Assembly (NCBI RefSeq): GCF_017357385.1
Contig: NZ_CP071632.1
Span: 2,361,501 to 2,425,500, forward strand
Direction of reading: 5' to 3'
DNA: 64,000 bases
From: Rhizobium sp. NZLR1
GTDB taxonomy: Bacteria > Pseudomonadota > Alphaproteobacteria > Rhizobiales > Rhizobiaceae
Every line of letters starts with the position of its first letter. Within the stretch, counting starts at the first letter, position 1. The notes under the pieces are model-generated. The model saw nothing but the letters and a program-made list of their open reading frames with translations. It was not told the DNA's origin and did no database searches. The translations under genes were made by a program, and so were the position numbers. This document shows, piece after piece, positions 37,895-45,144 of the stretch.

Positions 37895-39310
37895 TCAGAT
37901 GCCGAACCACCAAGTGGCGATGCCGAGAAAGGCGAAGAAGCCGGTACAGTCGGTCACCGTCGTCACGAAGACCGACGACGCGATCGCCGGGTCGGCCCCC
38001 ACCTTATCGAGCAGCAACGGCAGCAGAATACCGGCAAGCGCCGCCGCCATCAGATTGATGATCATCGCCGCCGCGATCACCCCGCCGAGCTGATAGTCGT
38101 GGAACCAGGTGCCGGCGATCATGCCCATGATCGTCGCGAAGACGATGCCGTTGAGGATGCCGACGCCGGCCTCCCTGCGGATGATGCGGCCGGCATTGTA
38201 GATGTCGAGATCGCGGGTGGCGAGCGCGCGCACCGTCACCGTCATCGTCTGCGTGCCGGCATTGCCGCCCATCGAGGCGACGATCGGCATCAGCACCGCA
38301 AGTGCGATCATCTTCTCGATCGAGGCGTCGAACAGGCCGATGACGCTGGCCGACAGCATTGCCGTGCCGAGGTTGATCAAGAGCCACAGAAAACGCGAAC
38401 GCGCCGTCGAAAGCACATTGTCCGACAGCTCTTCGTCGCCGACGCCGCCAAGGCGCTTGATGTCCTCGTCCGCCTCCTCGTGGATGACGTCGACGACGTC
38501 GTCGATGGTCAGCACGCCGACCAGCCGGCCGTTCTCGTCGACGACGGCGGCCGACAGAAGGTCATACTGTTCGAACAGCTGGGCGGCCTCCTCCTGGTCC
38601 GTCTCGGCCGGAACCGGATGGTTGGTCTCGCGCATGATCTGCTCGATCTTCGTCTGCCGCTTGGTACGCAGGATCTGGTCGAGAGCGACGGCGCCGAGCA
38701 GCTTGAAGGTCGGATCGATGACGAAGATCTGCGAGAAGGAATAGGGAAGATCCTCTTCGTCGCGCATGTAGTCGATCGTCTGGCCGACCGTCCAGAACGG
38801 CGGCACAGCGACGAATTCCGTCTGCATGCGGCGCCCGGCCGAGCTTTCGGGATAGTCGAGCGCCCGACGCAGCCTGACCCGCTCGGTAAACGGCAGCTGA
38901 GCGAGGATCTCTTCCCGGTCTTCCTTGTCGAGATCTTCGAGAATGTAGACGGCATCGTCCGAATCGAGATCGCCGATCGCGGCGGCGATCTGCTCGTTCG
39001 GCATCTGGTCGACGATCTCGCGGCGGATCGCCTCGTCGACCTCGGTCAACGCAGTCATGTCGAAATCGTCGCCAAGCAGGCGCACCAGCGCCAGGCGCTG
39101 ATCCGGCTGGATCGCTTCCAGCAGGTCGCCTATCTCAGATTCATGCAGGCGGGCAACATTCTGGCGCAGGAACAACGTGTCGCGGTCGGCGATCGCGGCG
39201 CCGACCAGCGCCAGGAAATCGCTGCGGACATTGCCGTCCTCGTCGTAGATATCGGCTTCCTCGTCCTCGGGACGCCTGCGGATGCGGTCTTCCCCATCGG
39301 TCGTCGTCAT
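37895..39310 (-). CDS. mgtE: magnesium transporter MgtE
   Basis: 471 residues from ATG 39310 (MTTTDGEDRIRRRPEDEEADIYDEDG). It has an N-terminal MgtE_N helical domain (~35-165), a CBS pair (VPPFWTVGQTIDYMRDEEDLP and ENGRLVGVLTIDDVVDVIHEEADED), a connecting helix and five membrane helices with PIVASMGGNAGTQTMTV and the pore Asp in PAIASSVFVTTVTDCTGF. The acidic N and CBS domains sense cytoplasmic Mg2+ and close the channel. No M-box riboswitch is seen in the 262 bp upstream. Confidence 0.96.
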   Translation of the reverse strand: MTTTDGEDRIRRRPEDEEADIYDEDGNVRSDFLALVGAAIADRDTLFLRQNVARLHESEIGDLLEAIQPDQRLALVRLLGDDFDMTALTEVDEAIRREIVDQMPNEQIAAAIGDLDSDDAVYILEDLDKEDREEILAQLPFTERVRLRRALDYPESSAGRRMQTEFVAVPPFWTVGQTIDYMRDEEDLPYSFSQIFVIDPTFKLLGAVALDQILRTKRQTKIEQIMRETNHPVPAETDQEEAAQLFEQYDLLSAAVVDENGRLVGVLTIDDVVDVIHEEADEDIKRLGGVGDEELSDNVLSTARSRFLWLLINLGTAMLSASVIGLFDASIEKMIALAVLMPIVASMGGNAGTQTMTVTVRALATRDLDIYNAGRIIRREAGVGILNGIVFATIMGMIAGTWFHDYQLGGVIAAAMIINLMAAALAGILLPLLLDKVGADPAIASSVFVTTVTDCTGFFAFLGIATWWFGI

Positions 39311-39572
39311 CTGCCGCCCTCGCATCTGGTTCGAATTTCAACGACTACAGCGCCACATTCGCAAATGTCGGCCGAAAACACATTGTCAACAATCAGATAA
39401 GCCAGTCCCGCGCGCGGCTTCCGCGGTGGGATTCATGGCTTCTGCTAGCCCAAAGCATCCCTGCCGTAAAGCCGCAAACCTGCCTCTTGATGACAATGCC
39501 CACGGCCGGCGATAGTTTCGCCACCTGTCCAAACCCCGGCCAAGCCCCATCCAAGTAAAGAAAGCCTGCCCC

Positions 39573-40067
39573 ATGCCCCTCCGTCCGATTCTGCGCTATC
39601 AGCATCCTGGTCTGAAGACCGTCTGCGCGCCGGTGACAGCCTTCGATTCGTCGCTCGCCGCGCTTGTCGACGACTTGGTGGCGACGATGCGGGCGGCGCC
39701 CGGCGTCGGCATCACCGCCGCCCATATCGGCGTCTTCAGCCGTGTTACTGTGCTGGAGCTCGACAAGACGGACGGCGTGCGGCTCTACATCAACCCGGAG
39801 ATCACCTGGTTCTCGAAGGAGACGATGCGCCATGCAGAAGGCAGCGTCTCCATGCCCGGCGCCACTGAAGAGGTCACACGCCCGCGCGCGATCCGCTTCC
39901 GTTACCAGAATGCCGAGGGCATCGTGCACGAGGAAGCAGCCGAAGATTTCCACGCCATCTGCATCCAGCACGAGGTCGACCAGCTCGACGGCATTTTCTG
40001 GCTGCAGCGCCTCTCGCGGCTGAAACGCGACCGTCTCGTGAAAAAATGGGAGAAGGCACCAATCTGA
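39573..40067 (+). CDS. peptide deformylase-like protein with altered active site
   Basis: 164 residues. The fold motifs of peptide deformylase are recognisable, but key residues differ. Motif 1 reads GVGITAAHIG (the usual Gln is His), motif 2 reads EGSVSMPG (the metal-binding Cys is Ser), and motif 3 reads IQHEVDQLDG (the second metal-binding His is Gln; the catalytic Glu is kept). With two of three metal ligands gone, normal Fe2+/Zn2+ binding and deformylation are unlikely. Such Def-like paralogues occur in Rhizobiales beside true def genes. Its role is unknown: a moonlighting or regulatory protein is possible. Confidence 0.85.
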   Translation: MPLRPILRYQHPGLKTVCAPVTAFDSSLAALVDDLVATMRAAPGVGITAAHIGVFSRVTVLELDKTDGVRLYINPEITWFSKETMRHAEGSVSMPGATEEVTRPRAIRFRYQNAEGIVHEEAAEDFHAICIQHEVDQLDGIFWLQRLSRLKRDRLVKKWEKAPI

Positions 40068-40096
40068 CAATCAAGCCTGACAATCAAGCCTGACAA
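40064..40096. repeat. 13-bp tandem repeat at the stop of the deformylase-like gene
   Basis: The unit CTGACAATCAAGC occurs twice (40064-40076, 40077-40089), followed by a partial third copy (40090-40096). The first unit includes the stop codon, so slippage here leaves the protein unchanged. Confidence 0.88.
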
Positions 40097-40176
40097 ATCG
40101 CCACCTGCACCGAACCATTCGCCACTGCCGGCGTTTCCCGCAGAGAAACCCCCTCAGCGAAAAAGGAGCGACTGCA

Positions 40177-40686
40177 ATGGCAAGGATCGGTGACAAGACC
40201 CAGTTTTCCCGGGAGAAGCCTGAGCTTTCCCGGGAGGAAGATTATCGCGACCTCGAGGAACGCAATCTCGACGACGGTTGGCCCTATGCCGACGCCACCG
40301 GCGCCGACCCGGCCAACCGCCCCTATGGCGAGACCGCGGCAAATTTCGACAGCGATCCCAACAAAGGCTTCCGGATCGACGGCACGGATGCAGACGGCAA
40401 CGAGAACCGCTTGAAGGATTCGCTCCGCGCCGATACCATCGACCGCGATGAAAGCGACGACCTCGAAGCACGGGTGAACGACAATCTCGAAAATATTCCC
40501 GAGGTCGACATCAATAGCATTGAGGTTCATGCCGACGGACACGTCGTCACCCTGGAAGGTTCGGTGGAAACGATCGGCATCGCCCGTAAGGTCGAGCTCG
40601 GTGCGCTTTCGGTCGACGGTGTCCACCATGTCCGCAACAAATTGCAGCTGACCGGTGTCGACGCGCATATCCCGAACGAGGACTAA
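40177..40686 (+). CDS. BON domain-containing protein
   Basis: 169 residues. No signal peptide is visible. The first ~90 residues are highly charged and low in hydrophobic residues. The C-terminal ~70 form a BON domain (LEARVNDNLENIPEVDINSIEVHADGHVVTLEGSVETIGIARKVELGALSVDGVHHVRNKLQL). BON domains are often found in osmotically induced or envelope-binding proteins. The start is preceded by AAAAAGGAG. Role unknown. Confidence 0.85.
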   Translation: MARIGDKTQFSREKPELSREEDYRDLEERNLDDGWPYADATGADPANRPYGETAANFDSDPNKGFRIDGTDADGNENRLKDSLRADTIDRDESDDLEARVNDNLENIPEVDINSIEVHADGHVVTLEGSVETIGIARKVELGALSVDGVHHVRNKLQLTGVDAHIPNED

Positions 40687-40996
40687 TCGCGCACCAAGAT
40701 ACGGAAGTCATGCGGGAGGCATCGATGCCTCCCGGCCGCCCCTGTCAAAATTTCAGTCGGCCAACATTACCAAAAGTTAACAATTTCAGATTGCATCGCA
40801 ATTTAGACCTTTTGCTTAGGCGGCTTGTGTAACAAGAACGTCAATTTCATTGACAACACTGTGATTTCATTTGGACAAAAGGTCGCGGCCACGCCGTCAA
40901 TTTATCACAAAATTGCCTGAATTGGGGCGCGAACTCGCAGCTGCCGAGGGTTAGTTTATGTTGTGAAATTCAACAGCAGATTGAGGAGATAGACCC
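40687..40996. other. intergenic region with a perfect palindrome
   Basis: 310 bases. A perfect 20-bp palindrome at 40714-40733 (arms GGGAGGCATC) lies just after the BON gene and may act as a loopless terminator or protein site. The stretch 40740-40930 is AT-richer and holds GTCAAT-TTC-ATTGAC at 40840-40854, a possible operator. It must carry the promoter of the small exported protein at 40997. Confidence 0.55.
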
Positions 40997-41362
40997 ATGC
41001 GCATCAAATTTGCCCTTGCCGCGTCACTGTTCGCCGTCAGCCTTGCAGGCGCTGCCTTCGCCCAGCCGACATATTCCGACGACTATACCAACGATAGCGA
41101 CGGTTTTTCACAGAGCCCGATGTCGAAGCCGGCCCCCGTTCACTACACCAACCGCAAGGCCGCGGCCTATTCCAGCGATTATACCAATGATAGCGACGGC
41201 TTCGCCCCGAGCGCGATGGCGGCCCCTGCCGTCGACAAGACCGCAACGGCGAGCATCAACGCCCTGCCCCCATGCCACAGCATGATTGGCCCGAGCGGCT
41301 CCCACACCAAGGGTGCCGACAGCGGCGCCTCTCGCACCGACGCATGCCGCGCGACGCATTGA
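40997..41362 (+). CDS. small exported protein with a duplicated acidic motif
   Basis: 121 residues, start at ATG 40997 with TTGAGGAG upstream. A signal peptide ends at AAFAQ (residue ~23). The mature part contains a duplicated motif, SDDYTNDSDGF (residues ~27-37) and SSDYTNDSDGF (~58-68), each followed by a Pro/Ala stretch, and two Cys near the end (PPCHSM, DACRATH). The DxTNDSDG sequence resembles a calcium-binding loop. No known family. Followed by a clear terminator. Confidence 0.75.
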   Translation: MRIKFALAASLFAVSLAGAAFAQPTYSDDYTNDSDGFSQSPMSKPAPVHYTNRKAAAYSSDYTNDSDGFAPSAMAAPAVDKTATASINALPPCHSMIGPSGSHTKGADSGASRTDACRATH

Positions 41363-41375
41363 TCCAAACAAAAGA

Positions 41376-41405
41376 AAGGGCCGGAATCCGGCCCTTCTCT
41401 TTTTC
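41376..41405 (+). terminator. intrinsic terminator of the small exported protein gene
   Basis: AAGGGCCGG (41376-41384) pairs with CCGGCCCTT (41388-41396), followed by CTCTTTTTC. It can also stop the convergent gene on the minus strand. Confidence 0.88.
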
Positions 41406-41423
41406 ATTTCGCTCTCTGTCGTC

Positions 41424-42089
41424 TTAGAACACGAATGGAACCAGCCGATAGCGGGTCGTGGCCATGAAGGCCGTATAAGCAGGATCCTGCTGGAGCAGAC
41501 GCTCCTCCGCCAAGAGGCGGAAACATTGTGCGGCAAGCGCCGTTGCATAGATGGCAAAATTCCAAAGGCTCGGATGAGCCATGAAGAATCCGATATGTGC
41601 CATCAGATAACCCGCATACATCGGATGACGGACAAACTTGTAGGGTCCGCCAATCTTAATACCGCGATTGGCCGGCAGCAGGCCGAAGCTTCGCCGCAAT
41701 GACAGCTTTGCCGATATCTGCAGCACGAAACCGAGTGCCAACACCGTGCCGCAGAGTGCGAGCGGCGCAAGCGGCTCTGTCGCGGAGGGTGAGGCGAGCA
41801 GCGGGAAGAGCGTGCCGATGGCGGTGACCATCCAGTCAAACAGGCGCAGCGACGCATTTCTCGTCGGCCGGCGCGTCAGGATAAGGAAGGTGGCGGCCGC
41901 CTCGGAGACCAGCAGCAGGCCGTCAATAATCGCCCTGTTGTCCTGCATCTGCGGCAGCATTCGCATGACGATCGCAGCGAAGAAATAGCCGATGAGGACT
42001 TTCTCGAGAATGTCGAGAACGAAATACACGTCGAAGAATGACCAGCTTGCCACTGCCTGTTTTTTCATTATTTGCAAAGACTTCCGCAT
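41424..42089 (-). CDS. isoprenylcysteine carboxyl methyltransferase-like membrane protein
   Basis: 221 residues from ATG 42089; ATG 42068 is an alternative. About five membrane helices. The C-terminal signature of the ICMT/PEMT superfamily is present: GGPYKFVRHPMYAGYLMAHIG and RLLAEERLLQQDPAY. These bind S-adenosylmethionine in a membrane-embedded pocket. Bacterial members methylate unknown substrates, possibly lipids. It ends at the bidirectional terminator at 41376. Confidence 0.82.
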   Translation of the reverse strand: MRKSLQIMKKQAVASWSFFDVYFVLDILEKVLIGYFFAAIVMRMLPQMQDNRAIIDGLLLVSEAAATFLILTRRPTRNASLRLFDWMVTAIGTLFPLLASPSATEPLAPLALCGTVLALGFVLQISAKLSLRRSFGLLPANRGIKIGGPYKFVRHPMYAGYLMAHIGFFMAHPSLWNFAIYATALAAQCFRLLAEERLLQQDPAYTAFMATTRYRLVPFVF

Positions 42090-42225
42090 CACGAGATTAT
42101 GGTGTCATATACATGCGGCAGCGCTAATAATAAGTTAAAGCTTTCGTTGCGGACGTTCTTACCTTGCCGATCCTCACTGCAGAATCTAGCGGCGGTGAAA
42201 GGCACCAAATTGCCGTCGAGAAAGG

Positions 42226-42945
42226 TCAGTTTTCGCTCGTCGTTTCGCCGAAAACCGCCTCGAAGGCGGTGCGCAGCCGGATATCGACATCAGCCATCAT
42301 CACCAGCAAGCCAAGATCGACGAGGCTGGTGACGCCATAGGCTGAAATCCCGCAGGGCACGATGCCGCCGAAATGATCGAGATCGGGATCGACGTTGAGC
42401 GACAGTCCGTGGAAAGTCACCCATTTCCGCAGCCTTATGCCGAGGGCGGCGATCTTGTCCTCTGCCATTGTCCCATCGGGAAGCAATGGCTTTTGCGGCC
42501 GGCGCACCCAGACGCCGACGCGATCTTCACGTCGCTCGCCGCGCACATTCATCATGTCGAGCGTGCGGATGACGACATCTTCAAGCGCGGTGACGAAGGC
42601 GCGCACGTCCTGGCGTCTGCGCTTCAGGTCGAGCATCACATAGGCGACGCGCTGGCCAGGCCCATGATAGGTATATTCACCGCCTCGCCCCGTCGCAAAA
42701 ACCGGAAAACGGTCTGGCTGGACGAGATCCCTGGCATTGGCGCTGGTGCCGGCGGTATAGAGCGGCGGATGTTCGACGAGCCAGACGAGTTCGTCGCCGC
42801 CATCTGATATCGCCGCCACCTCGCGCTCCATTGTCTCCACAGCCTCCGCATAGGGAACGAGGCCATCGGCGATGCGCCAACGCACCGGGCGGGTGCCGAG
42901 ATTCGGGAGCATGGAGAATTCGAGATCGGTGCGAAGCATGGCCAT
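42226..42945 (-). CDS. lipB: lipoyl(octanoyl) transferase
   Basis: 239 residues. The octanoyltransferase motifs are clear: [22 protein letters not shown], the catalytic Lys in [22 protein letters not shown] and the acyl-accepting Cys in [10 protein letters not shown]. It moves octanoate from acyl carrier protein to lipoyl domains (pyruvate and 2-oxoglutarate dehydrogenases, GcvH), linking it functionally to the gcv operon at the other end of the window. Monocistronic. Confidence 0.96.
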   Translation of the reverse strand: MAMLRTDLEFSMLPNLGTRPVRWRIADGLVPYAEAVETMEREVAAISDGGDELVWLVEHPPLYTAGTSANARDLVQPDRFPVFATGRGGEYTYHGPGQRVAYVMLDLKRRRQDVRAFVTALEDVVIRTLDMMNVRGERREDRVGVWVRRPQKPLLPDGTMAEDKIAALGIRLRKWVTFHGLSLNVDPDLDHFGGIVPCGISAYGVTSLVDLGLLVMMADVDIRLRTAFEAVFGETTSEN

Positions 42946-43127
42946 TCCTTGCCGCTGTCCCCGAAATGCCTGAAAAAAGGGGGCGGCAGGACAGCTATAT
43001 GGACCCGTTTCGGGGGCAATTCAAATGCTGTGACCGCTTTTGAAAAAAACTGTCATATCGCCCTTGTGCACCCCAAATGCTTTTGCTACATGCTGCCCCG
43101 CCGACGCAAATCGGCACCTACCACGAT

Positions 43128-43212
43128 GCGGTCGTGGCGGAATTGGTAGACGCGCAGCGTTGAGGTCGCTGTGGGGCAACCCGTGGAAGTTCGAGTCTTC
43201 TCGACCGCACCA
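43128..43212 (+). tRNA. tRNA-Leu (anticodon GAG)
   Basis: 85 bases including an encoded CCA. The acceptor stem is GCGGTCG/CGACCGC, the D arm contains GGCGGAATTGGTAGACGC, the anticodon stem CAGCG/CGCTG encloses the loop TTGAGGT with anticodon GAG, the long variable arm GTGGGGCAACCCGT is typical of tRNA-Leu, and the T arm has the loop TTCGAGT. Confidence 0.97.
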
Positions 43213-43340
43213 TTTCCCTTCTGGGAATCGCTTTCTAAGCGACGATTTGGATTTCACCTCGAAGCTATTTGCGGTTGCTCTGCTTGATCGATCGGCCTTC
43301 TCATGGTTGATGGCGTCATCCCTGCCAAGAACCGGCCACC

Positions 43341-44300
43341 ATGACAGAGCATCCAGCCCATCAAAATTCCCTGCCGGGCATGGCGATCATGTCCGGCGCC
43401 ATGCTGATCCTGCCGATCATGGATGCGATCGCCAAATACATGGCGACCTTCGAGGCGATGTCGCCGGGCCAGGTGACCTTCTACCGATTCTTTTTCCAGA
43501 TCGCCTGCACCCTGCCGATTCTCTTTGCCCTTTTCGGGCTGAAGGCGCTTTCGGCAAAACGGCCATGGATGAACCTGCTGCGCGGCGTGCTGCACGGTGG
43601 CGCGAGCCTGCTTTTCTTCGTCGCCGTCAAATACATGCCGCTTGCCGACGTTTTCGCCATTTATTTCGTCGAACCCTTCATGCTGACGGCCATGTCGGCG
43701 CTGTTCCTCGGGGAGAAGGTCGGCTGGCGGCGCTGGATGGCAATCGTCGTCGGTTTCGGCGGCGCGATGATCGTCATTCAGCCGAGTTACGAGATTTTCG
43801 GCCTGAAGGCGCTGCTGCCGGTCGCCTGCGCTTTTCTGTTCTCGCTCTATCTGTTCCTCAACCGCGCCATCGGTGACGCCGATTCGCCGCTGACCATGCA
43901 GACGATGGCCGGCATCGGCGGAACGGTCTTCATGGCGGCGGCCCTTCTCGTCGGAAGCAGTTCCGGCAATGCCGATTTTGCCGTCTCTCTGCCCGCCTCA
44001 GGTCTCGGTCTTGTCCTGCTTCTCGTCCTCGGCTCGATTTCGGGATATGCGCATATGCTCATCGTCCGGGCTTTCCGCCTCGCACCACTGTCGCTGCTTG
44101 CACCGTTCCAATACTTCGAGATCATCTCGGCGACCGTTCTCGGCTACGCGCTGTTTAATGATTTCCCCAGCTTTTCCAAATGGATCGGCATCTTCATCAT
44201 CGTCGCATCAGGTCTCTTCATCATCTGGCGCGAGCGGCTGCAGGCGCAATCGTTAAAATCTTCCTCACCCCGGGAATGTCGGGTTAACTCCTCTTCTTGA
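43341..44300 (+). CDS. DMT family (EamA) transporter
   Basis: 319 residues, ten membrane helices arranged as two EamA repeats. The first ends near FLGEKVGWRRWMAIVVGFGGAMIVIQP and the second near LAPFQYFEIISATVLGYALFNDFPSFSKWIGIFIIVASGLFIIW. Members export amino acids, nucleotides or metabolites; the cargo is not predictable. The gene lies 128 bp after the tRNA. Confidence 0.92.
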   Translation: MTEHPAHQNSLPGMAIMSGAMLILPIMDAIAKYMATFEAMSPGQVTFYRFFFQIACTLPILFALFGLKALSAKRPWMNLLRGVLHGGASLLFFVAVKYMPLADVFAIYFVEPFMLTAMSALFLGEKVGWRRWMAIVVGFGGAMIVIQPSYEIFGLKALLPVACAFLFSLYLFLNRAIGDADSPLTMQTMAGIGGTVFMAAALLVGSSSGNADFAVSLPASGLGLVLLLVLGSISGYAHMLIVRAFRLAPLSLLAPFQYFEIISATVLGYALFNDFPSFSKWIGIFIIVASGLFIIWRERLQAQSLKSSSPRECRVNSSS

Positions 44301-44364
44301 GGGATCGTCAATTCGCAGGCGCTAAAACTGTCTCCGGCTTCATGATGAAGCCTGGAGCTAAAAC

Positions 44365-45069
44365 ATGAGCGAATTTCGTCTCGCTTTTCCGGCCTGTGTG
44401 GTGGCCGGCAAGCATCGGCTGACGGCCGAAGATATAATGCTATTGCGCAAACATGCTTTTCCGGAGGGTATCCGGACATCCGACGATGTCGTGGCGATGT
44501 TGGCGCTCAACAATTCCTGCCCTGAGAAATGCGCTGCCTGGAACGCTTTCTTCGTCGAGCAGTTCGCCGGTTTCATCGTCCATTACACCTATCCGCAAGG
44601 CTCGCTTGATGAAATCAACGTCGCCTGGATCATGCGCATGTTCACGACCGCCGGTGTCGTCAACTCGGCGCTGGAACTCGAGCTCATTCTCCACGTCATG
44701 GAGATTTCGACCGTTGTCCCGGGTGAATTGAGAGCGCTCGCCCTCGACCAGCTCCGTGTGGCGATCACCGACAATATCGGTGGCTACAAGCTGTCGCGTG
44801 CCGTCGATCGCCGGGGCATTACCCGCCAGGACGTCGATTTTGCCATGCGCATCTTCAGAAGCGTCGCCGAAGGTGGTGTCATTCCCGTCTCGTCGGTCGA
44901 ATACGGCGTGCTCCAGCAGATCGAGCAAGCGACGCTGCCCGGCGCCAATCATCCGCACTGGGCCGGCATCATGGCCGCCGTCCAGTTGCGCGACTATGCC
45001 GAACCGCGGCGCAGCCGCTGGCTGCGTATCGTCGATGAGGAACCCGTCTCGCAGGCAGCTGTCGCCTGA
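44365..45069 (+). CDS. conserved hypothetical protein, rhizobial
   Basis: 234 residues, no signal peptide or membrane segment. The sequence is mostly helical, with FPACVVAGKHRLTAEDIMLLRKHAFPEGI at the N-terminus, SCPEKCAAWNAFFVEQFAGFIVHYTYPQG in the middle and an acidic region around ALELELILHVMEISTVVPGELRALALDQLR. I do not recognise the family; similar proteins are widespread and unnamed in Rhizobiales. It is followed by a strong hairpin and then pccA. Confidence 0.78.
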   Translation: MSEFRLAFPACVVAGKHRLTAEDIMLLRKHAFPEGIRTSDDVVAMLALNNSCPEKCAAWNAFFVEQFAGFIVHYTYPQGSLDEINVAWIMRMFTTAGVVNSALELELILHVMEISTVVPGELRALALDQLRVAITDNIGGYKLSRAVDRRGITRQDVDFAMRIFRSVAEGGVIPVSSVEYGVLQQIEQATLPGANHPHWAGIMAAVQLRDYAEPRRSRWLRIVDEEPVSQAAVA

Positions 45070-45088
45070 CGCTGCTCAAGCCTGATTG

Positions 45089-45126
45089 TGCGTTCCGGTG
45101 TTTTATGCGTAAAACTCCGGAACGCA
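45089..45126. terminator. long near-perfect hairpin just upstream of pccA
   Basis: TGCGTTCCGG (45089-45098) and GTTTTA (45100-45105) pair with TAAAAC (45110-45115) and CCGGAACGCA (45117-45126) around the loop TGCG, with a single T-T mismatch. That is 16 pairs, ending 18 bp before the pccA start. It is either a terminator for the upstream gene or a structured pccA leader; the T-run after it is weak. Confidence 0.6.
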
Positions 45127-45144
45127 TTTCTGGGTGGAGTCTCG

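Noticed and set aside
40064..40096. Short direct repeats considered as a CRISPR-like array
   Set aside because: Units are directly adjacent with no spacers and there are no cas genes in the window; it is a simple tandem repeat.
40714..40733. Perfect 20-bp palindrome considered as an intrinsic terminator
   Set aside because: There is no loop and no T-run, so I list it only as a structural note within the intergenic region.
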